Shown here piece by piece: positions 36,998-46,004 of a DNA stretch of 64,000 nucleotides. The translations under genes and the position numbers were made by a program. The notes below the pieces were generated by a model. That model was given only the letters and a program-made list of their open reading frames with translations, was not told where the DNA came from and searched no databases. Source of the stretch: Actinobacillus porcitonsillarum (GTDB lineage Bacteria > Pseudomonadota > Gammaproteobacteria > Enterobacterales > Pasteurellaceae). Location: assembly GCF_003101015.1 (NCBI RefSeq), contig NZ_CP029206.1, positions 1,685,001-1,749,000 of the forward strand. The letters run 5' to 3'. Position 1 is the first letter of the stretch. Each line of letters opens with the position of its first letter.

Positions 36998-39136
36998 TTA
37001 AGCTTGAGTTGCTTGGATTGCAGTTAATGCGATGGTGTAAACGATGTCATCAACCAACGCACCACGAGATAAGTCATTAACCGGTTTACGCATACCTTGA
37101 AGCATTGGACCGATAGAAACTAAATCTGCTGAACGTTGTACCGCTTTATAGGTTGTATTACCTGTATTTAAATCAGGGAACACGAATACGGTTGCTTTAC
37201 CTGCAACTGGAGAATTTGGCGCTTTAGAACGTGCCACATCTTCCATTACCGCTGCGTCATATTGTAATGGACCATCGATAATTAAGTCTGGACGTTTTTC
37301 TTGTGCAATACGTGTTGCTTCTTTCACTTTCTCTACATCTGCACCAGAACCTGATGTACCGGTTGAGTAAGAGATCATTGCAACACGAGGCTCAATACCA
37401 AAGGCTTTTGCAGAATCTGCAGATTGAATTGCGATTTCAGCTAATTGTTCTGCATTTGGATCTGGGTTTACCGCACAGTCACCATATACAAGGACTTGGT
37501 CTGGTAATAACATAAAGAAGATAGAAGATACAATTGAGCTACCCGGTGCAGTTTTGATAATTTGCATTGGTGGGCGAATTGTATTTGCTGTGGTGTGAAC
37601 TGCACCTGAAACTAAGCCATCAACTTCGTTCGCTTCTAACATCATTGTACCTAGTACAACGGTGTCTTCTAATTGCTCACGCGCTGATTCTTCAGTCATA
37701 CCTTTTGCTTTACGTAACTCAACTAAACGAGCAACGTAATTTTCACGGACATCAGCAGGGTTAATAATGGTAATACCTTTACCTAAAACCACACCTTGTG
37801 CCTCTGCAACACGTTGTACATCAACAGGGTTTGCTAAAAGTACACATTCTGCAATACCACGTTCTGCACATAATGCTGCAGCTTTAACTGTACGAGGTTC
37901 GTCACCTTCCGGTAATACGATACGTTTTTTCGCTGAGCGTGCAAATTCTGTTAATTGATAACGGAATGCTGCCGGCGACAAGCGGCGTGCACGTGTTGCA
38001 CCTTTAGAAACTTCTTCGATAAAGCCTGAATTTAATTGGCTTGCAACGTATTCTTTAATTGCTAAGATACGTTCTTTGTCATCTACAGGTACTTCTAAAC
38101 TGAAGCTTTGTAGGTTAAGTGCAGTTTGCCATGTGTTACCTTCTACACGGAAAATAGGCACGCCAGTCTCAAATGCTTGTTGGCAAAGTTTAGCAATTGA
38201 GCTTTCAATTTTGTAGCCACCGGTTAATAAAATTGCGCCGATTTCTACACCATTCATAACAGCTAATGAAGCCGCAACTAATACTTCAGGGCGGTCAGCT
38301 GAAGTAACTAATAAGTTACCTGCTCTAAAGTGATCAACCATATGCGGTAAGCTTCTTGCACAGAAACTTACACCACGAATACGACGAGTATTGAGTTCGC
38401 CTTCATTGATAATTGCTGCATGTAAATGTTTTGCTAAATCTACAGCGCGTGTTGCGATAAGATCAGCTTTCCATTCAACACAAGCGAGTAGTTTAATTGG
38501 ACTTTTTGCAAATAAAGCTTCAACTTCAGCAACATTTTGAGTGCTGTGTTGGAATGAGTCGAAGATTTCTGTTAAATCCGGGCGAGTGCGACCTGATTCA
38601 TCAACCGGTGCATTGAATTTATTGATCACGACACCAAGTAGGTTAGGGTTATTACGACCACCGAACTCCGAAGCGGCTGCTTCAACACGTTCTTTTAATT
38701 GAGATGGTTTATCTGAACCTGGCGCCGCTACCAATACGATTTCTGCATCTAATGCTTGAGCCATTTCATAGTTAATGCTGTTCGCATAAGAGTTTTTGCG
38801 AGTCGGGATTAAACCTTCAATGATAACAATTTCATTGTTTTTCGCTAATGCTTGATGGCGTGCAACGATTTTCTCTAATAAAACATCAGTTTGATTTTGA
38901 CCGATAAGTGCTTCCGCTTCACTTAACATGAACGGTTCGCCGATTTCGGTCGTTTGAGCCGCTTTAATGATTGAAGTAGAGCGGTCTAATGTATCTTCAC
39001 CGCTAATTGGCTGAGCGATTGGTTTTAAGAAACCAACTTTAGTACCTTTTTGTTCTAAGGCGTGAACAAGACCTAAACTGACACTTGTTAAGCCTACGCC
39101 TGTTGAGGTAGGGATAAGAATAATAGTTCTAGACAT
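36998..39136 (-). CDS. pta: Phosphate acetyltransferase
   Basis: Pta interconverts acetyl-CoA and acetyl phosphate. The 712-residue long form has an N-terminal P-loop-like domain ([19 protein letters not shown], residues 4-22), a DRTGG domain (about 220-330) and the C-terminal catalytic PTA_PTB domain from about residue 390 ([53 protein letters not shown]). Length equals the enteric form (714). It follows ackA in the same direction, but a hairpin with a T run sits in the 56-base gap. Confidence 0.96.
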   Translation of the reverse strand: MSRTIILIPTSTGVGLTSVSLGLVHALEQKGTKVGFLKPIAQPISGEDTLDRSTSIIKAAQTTEIGEPFMLSEAEALIGQNQTDVLLEKIVARHQALAKNNEIVIIEGLIPTRKNSYANSINYEMAQALDAEIVLVAAPGSDKPSQLKERVEAAASEFGGRNNPNLLGVVINKFNAPVDESGRTRPDLTEIFDSFQHSTQNVAEVEALFAKSPIKLLACVEWKADLIATRAVDLAKHLHAAIINEGELNTRRIRGVSFCARSLPHMVDHFRAGNLLVTSADRPEVLVAASLAVMNGVEIGAILLTGGYKIESSIAKLCQQAFETGVPIFRVEGNTWQTALNLQSFSLEVPVDDKERILAIKEYVASQLNSGFIEEVSKGATRARRLSPAAFRYQLTEFARSAKKRIVLPEGDEPRTVKAAALCAERGIAECVLLANPVDVQRVAEAQGVVLGKGITIINPADVRENYVARLVELRKAKGMTEESAREQLEDTVVLGTMMLEANEVDGLVSGAVHTTANTIRPPMQIIKTAPGSSIVSSIFFMLLPDQVLVYGDCAVNPDPNAEQLAEIAIQSADSAKAFGIEPRVAMISYSTGTSGSGADVEKVKEATRIAQEKRPDLIIDGPLQYDAAVMEDVARSKAPNSPVAGKATVFVFPDLNTGNTTYKAVQRSADLVSIGPMLQGMRKPVNDLSRGALVDDIVYTIALTAIQATQA

Positions 39137-39162
39137 TTTAATGTGTTCCGAATTTAAAAGTG

Positions 39163-39189
39163 AAAAAGGGCAGAGTGGTCTGCCCTTAG
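39163..39189 (-). terminator. Terminator/attenuator between ackA and pta
   Basis: AAGGGCAGA/TCTGCCCTT is a nine-base perfect stem with a four-base loop, followed on the minus strand by TTTTTC. It ends 27 bases before the pta ATG, so pta would depend on readthrough or its own promoter. Confidence 0.85.
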
Positions 39190-39192
39190 AAA

Positions 39193-40401
39193 TTATAATG
39201 CTAATTTAGCGGTATCTTGTGCAATCACTAATTCTTCATTTGTTGGGATAACAATCGCTTTAAATGCAGAATCGTCTGTTGTAATAACACCTTCTTTACC
39301 GAAACGTGCTGCTAAGTTACGCTCGTTATCTACTTTAATACCGAATAATTTTAAGTGGTTTAAAGTTAATTCACGTACGTGACCAGAGTTTTCACCAATG
39401 CCACCGGTAAATGCAATAGCGTCTAAGTGTGAATCACCTAAAATCGCCATATATGCACCGATGTATTTTGCTAAGCGATATGCGTAAACGTCTAACGCAC
39501 GTTTCGCTTCAGGTTTAGACGCATCGTCATAGTTATCTTCAGCGTAGCGGCAGTCGCTTGTTACTTCAGTTAAACCTAAAAGACCTGATTTTTTCACTAA
39601 GGTATCTTCAATTTGTTCCATTGACATACCAAGGTTTTTATATAGGTAGAAGATGATAGCAGGGTCGATATCACCTGAACGAGTACCCATTACTAAACCT
39701 TCTAACGGTGTTAAACCCATTGATGTGTCAATACATTTACCGTTACGAACCACAGAAACTGAACCACCGTTACCTAAGTGGCATACGATAGTATTTACTT
39801 GATCAACCGGTTTACCTACACGTTCAGCAACTTCACGAGAAATGAATAAGTGGCTTGTACCGTGAGCACCATAACGACGAATACCGTGCTCTTTATATAA
39901 TGCATATGGAAGCGCATATAAATATGCTTCTTCTGGCATAGTTTGATGGAATGCTGTATCAAAAACAGCAACGTTTTTCTCTTTTAATTCAGGGAAAATA
40001 CGGAAAGCTTCTTTAATACCAATTAAGTGAGCAGGGTTGTGAAGTGGTGCAAATTGAATTGCATCTTCAATACCTTTAACAACATCATCATTGATAACCA
40101 CAGATGATGTGAATTTTTCTCCACCGTGAACGATACGATGACCGATAGCACCGATACTTGCTTTTAATTCTTCTGATAATAGCTCATTAGCGATAAACGT
40201 AAGAGCTTCGCTGTGTGCTGCACCAGCACCTAAATCAGCATTGCCTTTTTCGCCGTTTAATTTCCATTTAATACGAGCATCTTCTAAATGAAACGCTTCT
40301 GCTAGACCAGATAATTTTTCATCACCTGTTTTTGGATCTAAGATAGCAAATTTTAAAGATGAGCTACCGCAGTTAAGGATAAGAATTAAATTTTTAGACA
40401 T
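39193..40401 (-). CDS. ackA: Acetate kinase
   Basis: AckA converts acetyl phosphate and ADP to acetate and ATP. From the ATG ending at 40401 it has 402 residues and starts [18 protein letters not shown], the family N terminus; the open frame upstream adds 25 non-homologous residues, and AAGG is nine bases before the chosen start. Motifs seen are [36 protein letters not shown] (catalytic Asp), HGTSH and FTGGIGENS. Acetyl phosphate made by this pathway can also phosphorylate response regulators such as CpxR, encoded at 60 kb. Confidence 0.97.
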   Translation of the reverse strand: MSKNLILILNCGSSSLKFAILDPKTGDEKLSGLAEAFHLEDARIKWKLNGEKGNADLGAGAAHSEALTFIANELLSEELKASIGAIGHRIVHGGEKFTSSVVINDDVVKGIEDAIQFAPLHNPAHLIGIKEAFRIFPELKEKNVAVFDTAFHQTMPEEAYLYALPYALYKEHGIRRYGAHGTSHLFISREVAERVGKPVDQVNTIVCHLGNGGSVSVVRNGKCIDTSMGLTPLEGLVMGTRSGDIDPAIIFYLYKNLGMSMEQIEDTLVKKSGLLGLTEVTSDCRYAEDNYDDASKPEAKRALDVYAYRLAKYIGAYMAILGDSHLDAIAFTGGIGENSGHVRELTLNHLKLFGIKVDNERNLAARFGKEGVITTDDSAFKAIVIPTNEELVIAQDTAKLAL

Positions 40402-40511
40402 GTCAAATACCTTAATTTCGTTTGAACGATTTATACCTAAATACGCAAGGCGTGAATACTTGTATAGAATACACAATTCATGAGTTGAATTAAAGAAATA
40501 ATAAATAAATT

Positions 40512-40525
40512 TTGATCTAGATTAG
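40512..40525 (-). promoter_or_regulatory. FNR/CRP-like site upstream of ackA
   Basis: TTGATCTAGATTAG matches the FNR consensus at eight of ten positions, and the surrounding TTTGATCTAGATTAGC resembles a CRP site at 12 of 16. It lies 110 bases before ackA. ackA-pta is under FNR and ArcA control in E. coli. The rest of the 40402-40686 gap is AT-rich promoter-type DNA plus the pirin terminator. Confidence 0.4.
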
Positions 40526-40627
40526 CAAAATACCATCAAAGGCGTATAAAAATAAAAATATTTATAACTTATATCTTCTTATTTTAATTTCGCATAATGT
40601 AGATTATGTTAAATTGAAACAAACTAT

Positions 40628-40673
40628 AAGAAATCCGACTTTAATGTTCATACTCATCTCCATCGGATTTCTT
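40628..40673 (-). terminator. Terminator after the first pirin gene
   Basis: AAGAAATCCGA and TCGGATTTCTT are an 11-base perfect inverted repeat separated by 24 bases, just downstream of the pirin stop. Confidence 0.6.
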
Positions 40674-40686
40674 TATTATTTACACA

Positions 40687-41559
40687 TTATTGCGCAATCG
40701 AACCAAATTTTCCTGCTTGTACATCACGAATTGCTTGCACAATTTCAGCTTCGCTATTCATGACAAATGGTCCATAACCTACAATAGGCTCATCAATTGG
40801 TTCGCCGGTTAAAATCAGAATTTTTGAGTCTTTGTTTGCAGCAAGCTCAACATCTGAACCACCACGCACAAATGTAGCTAATTCACCTGTTTTAGCAATA
40901 TCGCTACCATTGATTTTAACTTCTCCATCAAGCACTAACACAATTAGATTATGGCTTTCCGGTACAGCAAACAGATTGCTTTTACCTGCATTTAGACGAA
41001 CATCCCACATATTTACAGGTGTAAAGGTACTTGCTGCACCATTTACATTATTTAAATTTCCTGCAATTAAACGAGCGTAACCAGCATTATCGGCAAACTC
41101 AACAACAGGAATTTCTGCTGATGTAATTGCTTGATATTTTGGCGTTGTCATTTTGTCTTTCGCCGGTAAATTCACCCAAAGTTGCACCATTTCGAACATT
41201 CCACCCTCTTTAGAGAATTTTTCAGAATGGAATTCTTGATGCATTAAGCCTGAGCCAGCCGTCATCCATTGTACATCGCCAGTCCCGATTGTGCCGCCAC
41301 CGCCATAAGAGTCGCTATGCGAAACTTCGCCTTGATAGGCAACGGTTACTGTTTCAAAACCACGGTGTGGATGCTCTCCTACTCCACGTGGGTGATATTC
41401 ACGGTTTGGTTCAAAATAACGAGGTGGATTATAATCCATCAATAAGAACGGACTTAAGTTTTCATTTCTCTCGTTATAGCTAAACATTGATTGAACTTCA
41501 AAACCATCTCCAACCCAGTGTTTTGCTGGAGCACGACGAATATTTGCTAATTTTTTCAT
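40687..41559 (-). CDS. Pirin family cupin protein (first of two)
   Basis: A 290-residue bicupin of the pirin family. Bacterial pirins such as E. coli YhhW bind a metal through three His and one Glu and can oxidise quercetin; others modulate pyruvate dehydrogenase or stress responses. The N-terminal cupin shows HPHRGFETVTVAYQGEVSHSDS (about residues 63-84) and QEFHSEKF, which supply the metal ligands. GAGG lies six bases before the ATG. A second, clearly different pirin is encoded next door in the same direction. Physiological role here is unknown. Confidence 0.85.
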   Translation of the reverse strand: MKKLANIRRAPAKHWVGDGFEVQSMFSYNERNENLSPFLLMDYNPPRYFEPNREYHPRGVGEHPHRGFETVTVAYQGEVSHSDSYGGGGTIGTGDVQWMTAGSGLMHQEFHSEKFSKEGGMFEMVQLWVNLPAKDKMTTPKYQAITSAEIPVVEFADNAGYARLIAGNLNNVNGAASTFTPVNMWDVRLNAGKSNLFAVPESHNLIVLVLDGEVKINGSDIAKTGELATFVRGGSDVELAANKDSKILILTGEPIDEPIVGYGPFVMNSEAEIVQAIRDVQAGKFGSIAQ

Positions 41560-41686
41560 ATAAACCTCACATTGTTATCTAATGGACGCTATTATATACT
41601 TTCATTTTTACAGATAAACTATCAAAAAGTAAAAACTCTATTTACTAAAAGCGAATAATAATTCACTAGATAACAATGATTTTTTA

Positions 41687-42589
41687 TTAACGCAATTTTT
41701 CTGGAACCTTCGGTGCAGGTAAACGTTTCAACACCGTCCCTTCCAAGTTAATATCGCCAAAACGGAAATGGCCATTATTCCAGTCTTCTACCGCTTGTTC
41801 TAAGGCTTCTTTGCTGTCTGCCACAAAGTTCCACCAAATGACGGTTGGATGAGGTAGAGGCTCGCCGCCTAATAACATAATATGCGAACCGGCTTCGGCC
41901 CAAAGGTCCAATTCACCATTTGCATTTTGGCAATCAAATAAGACCGCTAGCTCATCGGCTTTATAGCTCACGCCGTTTACTTTCACTTCGCCTTTTAACA
42001 CTAAAATGCCATATTCAAAGGTCGGAACACGGTCTATATCAAAGGCTTGCGCATTTTTAAATTGCATATCTACCCCAACCAATGGGCTAAATTGCGTAGT
42101 GGGTGCAGTGCGACCTAAGTAGCTACCTGTGGTTAGTACATAATCAATACCGTTTTCGCTCCATTCAGGTAATTCAGGATAATGCTCAAAATTCGGTTTG
42201 ATTTCTTGGTTCATTGGCAACGCAATCCAAAGTTGTACTGCGTGTAAATCGTGAACACCTTCAGGAGTTTGCTCTGTATGGCTAATACCGTAATTTGCCC
42301 CTGTTCCAGCCGTCATTAAATTCACTTGTTTAGGGCGAATAAGCTGACGATTGCCAAGGCTATCTTGGTGCCAAACTTCGCCTTGTAGCATCCAAGTAAA
42401 GGTTTGAAGATTGGTATGCGGATGTAGACCTACTTGTAAACCTAATGAATCTTCTTCAAATTCCGCAGGCCCTGCGTGATCTAAGAAACACCAAGCACCT
42501 ACGGTTTTGCGTGTGGCTTGTGGTAATAAACGGGCAACGGGAATACCGCCCACATCTTTTGTTTTTGCTAAAATTTTATCTACGCTCAT
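41687..42589 (-). CDS. Pirin family cupin protein (second)
   Basis: A 300-residue bicupin of the pirin family, started at the ATG ending at 42589 (MSVDKILAKTKDVGG) because the GGAGAA ribosome site precedes it; an in-frame ATG four codons earlier overlaps that site. Metal-ligand blocks are HPHTNLQTFTWMLQGEVWHQDS and GISHTEQTPEGVHDLH. It is only moderately like the first pirin, so it is an old paralogue or separately acquired. It is transcribed away from a LysR-type regulator remnant, which may once have controlled it. An uptake signal lies inside at 41790-41798. Confidence 0.85.
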   Translation of the reverse strand: MSVDKILAKTKDVGGIPVARLLPQATRKTVGAWCFLDHAGPAEFEEDSLGLQVGLHPHTNLQTFTWMLQGEVWHQDSLGNRQLIRPKQVNLMTAGTGANYGISHTEQTPEGVHDLHAVQLWIALPMNQEIKPNFEHYPELPEWSENGIDYVLTTGSYLGRTAPTTQFSPLVGVDMQFKNAQAFDIDRVPTFEYGILVLKGEVKVNGVSYKADELAVLFDCQNANGELDLWAEAGSHIMLLGGEPLPHPTVIWWNFVADSKEALEQAVEDWNNGHFRFGDINLEGTVLKRLPAPKVPEKLR

Positions 42590-42761
42590 GACATTCTCCA
42601 TATTAAGAAAAACCGGCGGATTATAACCGCATAGACTGATGACAAACCTAAAATTGTCGTGAATACCACGATATTTTTTCAGTGCAAGTATTCAACTCAT
42701 TCAATTTTGCGGAAATCTCAAGTCTCATAGTAGACATTGAGAATGTCATTATCAATTGCAT

Positions 42762-42915
42762 CCCCTTCCCCTCACCCGCTTGCGGGAGAGGGTGGAGAAA
42801 AATGTGAAGCATTTTTCGGAGGGAGAGGGGAAATAACGATCTTTCCCCCTCTCTCTGCCTACGGATTCTGAACGAATCCTACGGCTGTCTCTCTCCCGTA
42901 AACGGGCGAGAGGAA
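42762..42915. repeat. Dispersed 150-bp intergenic repeat, copy 2
   Basis: Starts CCCCTTCCCCTCACCCGCTT and ends with inverted-matching CTCTCTCCCGTAAACGGGCG plus AGAGG. Contains CCCCCTCTCTCTGCCTACGG (42845-42864), identical to copy 1 (34986-35005), and a GAAAAATG/CATTTTTC hairpin. It directly abuts the LysR remnant. The other 160 bases of the 42602-42919 gap (42602-42761) hold the pirin promoter side and nothing I recognise. Confidence 0.85.
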
Positions 42916-42919
42916 ATGA

Positions 42920-43330
42920 GATTTTGTCAGCAATCTGAACCCTAAGTTGATCGGCGAGCCATTGCGTGAACTCAATCAAATAAATCACTACCCTATTTTA
43001 AGTTGGGCTAAGTTAAATCACTCTTGGGTTTTCGAACATCAAGAAATCGGCTCGCAAGTTGTTAATTATTATCCTAAGTTGATTAGTGAAAATATTTATC
43101 TTATTCATAAAAGTGTTGTGGAAGGTGTGGGGATCGCGGTGTTGCCGGAAGTGTTGGTAAGAAAAGATTTAAAGCAAGGGACATTACAAATTATTTCTCC
43201 GAACGGTTGGAAAATTCCTAAATGGATGGTTCACGTTGCTTACAGCTCCCGTCATAGTTTGCAGCCATCTGCCAGATTATTGATTGATTTTCTTGCGGTT
43301 AAATTTGCCGAGTCAGATATTGTTATCTAA
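42920..43330 (+). pseudogene. LysR-type regulator, C-terminal remnant
   Basis: The frame encodes about 136 residues of the effector-binding half of a LysR regulator: DFVSNLNPKLIGEPLREL, YLIHKSVVEGVGIAVLPEV and a C-terminal SLQPSARLLIDFL. A complete LysR protein has about 300 residues, and the helix-turn-helix half is missing. The homologous frame begins at 42920, directly behind an in-frame stop (42917-42919) and the end of the dispersed repeat, so the 5' half appears replaced by that repeat. The TTG at 42947 has no ribosome site. Probably non-functional, although a separately translated fragment cannot be excluded. Confidence 0.85.
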
Positions 43331-43333
43331 AAA

Positions 43334-43370
43334 AATCCCCTTAATGAGAGAATTAAGGGGATTGCAATTT
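43334..43370 (+). terminator. Terminator after LysR remnant
   Basis: AATCCCCTTAAT/ATTAAGGGGATT, 12-base perfect stem, then GCAATTTTT. Confidence 0.85.
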
Positions 43371-43384
43371 TTAGGATAAAAAAG

Positions 43385-43393
43385 ACCGCTTGT
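43385..43393 (-). repeat. DNA uptake signal sequence
   Basis: ACCGCTTGT core between two convergent terminators; on the minus strand it lies on the 3' side of the antiporter terminator. Confidence 0.75.
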
Positions 43394-43394
43394 T

Positions 43395-43426
43395 AAAATT
43401 GGCTATGTATAACCATAGCCAATTTA
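43395..43426 (-). terminator. Terminator of the KefB/C-type gene
   Basis: AAATTGGCTATG/CATAGCCAATTT, 12-base perfect stem with a six-base loop; on the minus strand a T-rich tract follows, interrupted by the uptake signal. Confidence 0.8.
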
Positions 43427-43435
43427 GATATTTTA

Positions 43436-45262
43436 TTATGAATTATTTTCTCTTGCTCGAGTGAGAATATTTTGAATTTCAAGCATTGTTTCTTGATCTT
43501 CTGCTAATGCAATTTTACGCATTTCTGCATTTTTGAAAATCTCAAGTTTAGGATCATAAACTTCCGCCATTAATTTCACGTGATGACGATCTCGGTCGAA
43601 ATAGTATTTACAGATTTCATCTGCCACTTCGTGTTCAATACCTAAAATTTCTAATGCCTTACGACTGCTTCGTACTGCTGAGTCAAAGGTTTCTCGAACC
43701 TGAATATCTGCACCCGATTTATAAAGTTCAAACACATGACGGCGGTCATAAGCACGAGCCAAAATTTTGATGTTCGGATTCATTGAACGGGCAAGCTCCA
43801 CAATATGTAATGCTTGTTGTTTATCGTCCACCGCAACAATCAATAATTCTGCTGTTTCAATTCCTGCATTGTGTAATAACTCCGGACGTGTTGCATTACC
43901 ATAATAGCTTTTAATACCGAACTGTCTTGCCGCTTCAACCTGTTTTGCATTGAGATCGATAATTGTTGGGTGATAACCGGACATCGTTAAAATATGATTA
44001 ACAATCTGCCCATAACGCCCAATACCGACTAAGATAATCGGGTGCTGTTCATCAATATGATCTTCAGCTTGCTGCTCGCCTTTATCTGCTAAACGAGGTA
44101 CAACAAATTTATTGTGCAAAATAATGGTTAATGGGGCAAAAATCATCGAAAGCACTACAATCGCCGTGAAATTCGCTTGAATTTCCGAGCTAATTACCCC
44201 CTGAGTTGCCGCTGCCGCATAAAGAACAAAAGCAAATTCCCCACCTTGTGCCATCACGACGGCTCTATCCATAGCGGTAGAATTGGTACTTTTTGCTAAT
44301 TTAGCAATAATAAAAATCGCCAGAGATTTAACAAACATCATCGCCAAAACAATAGATAAAATCATCAGCCAGTTGTTAAAGACGATGTTTAAATCTAGTG
44401 CCATTCCCACGCCAAGGAAGAATAAGCCTAACAGCAAGCCTCTAAACGGCTCAATGTCCGCCTCTAATTGATGACGGAAGCTCGATTCAGAAAGTAACAC
44501 CCCTGCCACAAAAGCGCCCATTGCCGTAGAAAGTCCGCCCTCTTCCATCAATAATGCTGAACCTAATACGACGAACAACGCTGCAGCAGTCATCAGTTCA
44601 CGGATTTTAGTTTTCGCCAAAATACGGAAAAGAGGGTTTAATAACCAAACTCCTGCAACAACTAAAGCGGTAACCGATAAACCGGCTATACCGATTTTCT
44701 GCCATACCGGTTGAGCATTTGCCACCTCATTCGCTTCGAGTGGTGATAGGAATGTAACTACTGCTAATAGTGGCACAATAATCAGATCTTCAAACAATAA
44801 AATGGAAACCATTTTTTGACCACGATAGCTTGCCATATCGCCACGTTCGCTTAACACCTGCATCACAATCGCCGTTGATGTTAAAACAAAGCCGGCGCCA
44901 CCAATAAATGCTACTTGCCACGGAAAACCAAAAGCCATACCGACAAATGTCAGTAAGATTGCGCTTGTAACTACTTGAGCACTACCTAAACCAAAAATTT
45001 GACGGCGTAATCCCCAAAGGTGGGACGGTTTCATTTCCAACCCGATAATAAATAAGAACATCACGACACCTAGTTCGGCGACGTGTATGATAGATTGAGA
45101 ATCAGAGAAAAGTTTTAACCCAAACGGACCAATTGCGATACCCGCGGCTAAATACCCTAATACCGAACCTAACCCTAACCGTTTAAAAATAGGCACAGCA
45201 ATAATTGCTGCACCCAGTAGCGTAACGACGCTTACTAATTGATTTGCACCTTCTGCTGCCAT
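43436..45262 (-). CDS. KefB/KefC-type cation:proton antiporter with RCK domain
   Basis: A 608-residue inner membrane CPA2 antiporter. About 12-13 hydrophobic segments fill residues 1-385 (LGYLAAGIAIGPFGLKLF, VVMFLFIIGLEMKPSHLW, VLLFEDLIIVPLLAV-like block), followed by a Rossmann-fold RCK/TrkA-N domain from about 405 (ILVGIGRYGQIVNHIL, then YGNATRPELLHNAG). KefB and KefC release potassium and acidify the cytoplasm when glutathione adducts bind the RCK domain, protecting against electrophiles. No KefF/KefG-type oxidoreductase neighbour is present, so KefB, KefC or YbaL equivalence cannot be decided. Confidence 0.88.
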   Translation of the reverse strand: MAAEGANQLVSVVTLLGAAIIAVPIFKRLGLGSVLGYLAAGIAIGPFGLKLFSDSQSIIHVAELGVVMFLFIIGLEMKPSHLWGLRRQIFGLGSAQVVTSAILLTFVGMAFGFPWQVAFIGGAGFVLTSTAIVMQVLSERGDMASYRGQKMVSILLFEDLIIVPLLAVVTFLSPLEANEVANAQPVWQKIGIAGLSVTALVVAGVWLLNPLFRILAKTKIRELMTAAALFVVLGSALLMEEGGLSTAMGAFVAGVLLSESSFRHQLEADIEPFRGLLLGLFFLGVGMALDLNIVFNNWLMILSIVLAMMFVKSLAIFIIAKLAKSTNSTAMDRAVVMAQGGEFAFVLYAAAATQGVISSEIQANFTAIVVLSMIFAPLTIILHNKFVVPRLADKGEQQAEDHIDEQHPIILVGIGRYGQIVNHILTMSGYHPTIIDLNAKQVEAARQFGIKSYYGNATRPELLHNAGIETAELLIVAVDDKQQALHIVELARSMNPNIKILARAYDRRHVFELYKSGADIQVRETFDSAVRSSRKALEILGIEHEVADEICKYYFDRDRHHVKLMAEVYDPKLEIFKNAEMRKIALAEDQETMLEIQNILTRARENNS

Positions 45263-45281
45263 ATACCCTCAATATTTAAAA

Positions 45282-45410
45282 TTTACCTATTATATTTTTA
45301 CCTGTTTAATTTTTATTAAACAATGAGCTATTATTGAATATATTTTATAAAATTTCTAGTCCTAACACCTTGTATTTACTTAGATTTAACGATTTAATTT
45401 AATAGGTAAA
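45282..45410. promoter_or_regulatory. Widely spaced 11-bp inverted repeat in divergent promoter region
   Basis: TTTACCTATTA (45282-45292) and TAATAGGTAAA (45400-45410) are perfect inverted copies 107 bases apart, in the 239-base region between the antiporter gene and ybeY. They could be paired operators; no regulator is known. Confidence 0.35.
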
Positions 45411-45501
45411 TAAATAGAATTCCAAATTAAAAAATATCCTAGTTTTCCTCTTCCTTCTTCGGGTAAAATAAGTACCGGTTTAGATTTAAGGAAAAGTATT
45501 T

Positions 45502-45993
45502 ATGATAATACCAATAATTGATTTACAGATTGCCTGTGAAAATAGTGAAAATTTACCCAGCTTAGAACAATTTATGCTCTGGGTGCAAACAGCACTGGCT
45601 TATGAAGCACAAACTGAAGAGTTTCCAGAAACGGAAATGACCATTCGCATTGTTGATGAAGCAGAAAGCCACGAATTAAACCTAACTTATCGAGGCAAAG
45701 ATAAACCAACAAATGTACTCTCTTTCCCCTTTGAAGTGCCGGAAGGTATTGAATTGCCACTATTGGGCGATTTAGTCATCTGCCGCCAAGTTGTAGAAAA
45801 AGAAGTGGAAGAACAACAAATATCCCTTGAATCTCATTGGGCGCATTTAGCCATTCACGGTACGCTGCATTTATTAGGTTATGATCATATTGAAGATGAA
45901 GAAGCCGAAGAAATGGAAGGATTAGAAACTGAAATTATGCAAAAACTCGGTTTTGCCGATCCTTACCTCTCTGAAAAAGTCATCGAAAGCTAA
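45502..45993 (+). CDS. ybeY: Endoribonuclease YbeY
   Basis: YbeY is a zinc-dependent endoribonuclease needed for 16S rRNA 3' maturation and 70S quality control. The 163 residues carry the metal-binding signature [11 protein letters not shown] near residue 115 and the upstream [15 protein letters not shown] block. Length fits the family (155 in E. coli). In enterics it follows phoH-like ybeZ; here it stands first, 11 bases before tmcA, so the two RNA-maturation genes are likely cotranscribed. Confidence 0.95.
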   Translation: MIIPIIDLQIACENSENLPSLEQFMLWVQTALAYEAQTEEFPETEMTIRIVDEAESHELNLTYRGKDKPTNVLSFPFEVPEGIELPLLGDLVICRQVVEKEVEEQQISLESHWAHLAIHGTLHLLGYDHIEDEEAEEMEGLETEIMQKLGFADPYLSEKVIES

Positions 45994-46004
45994 TTCCCAA
46001 CGCT

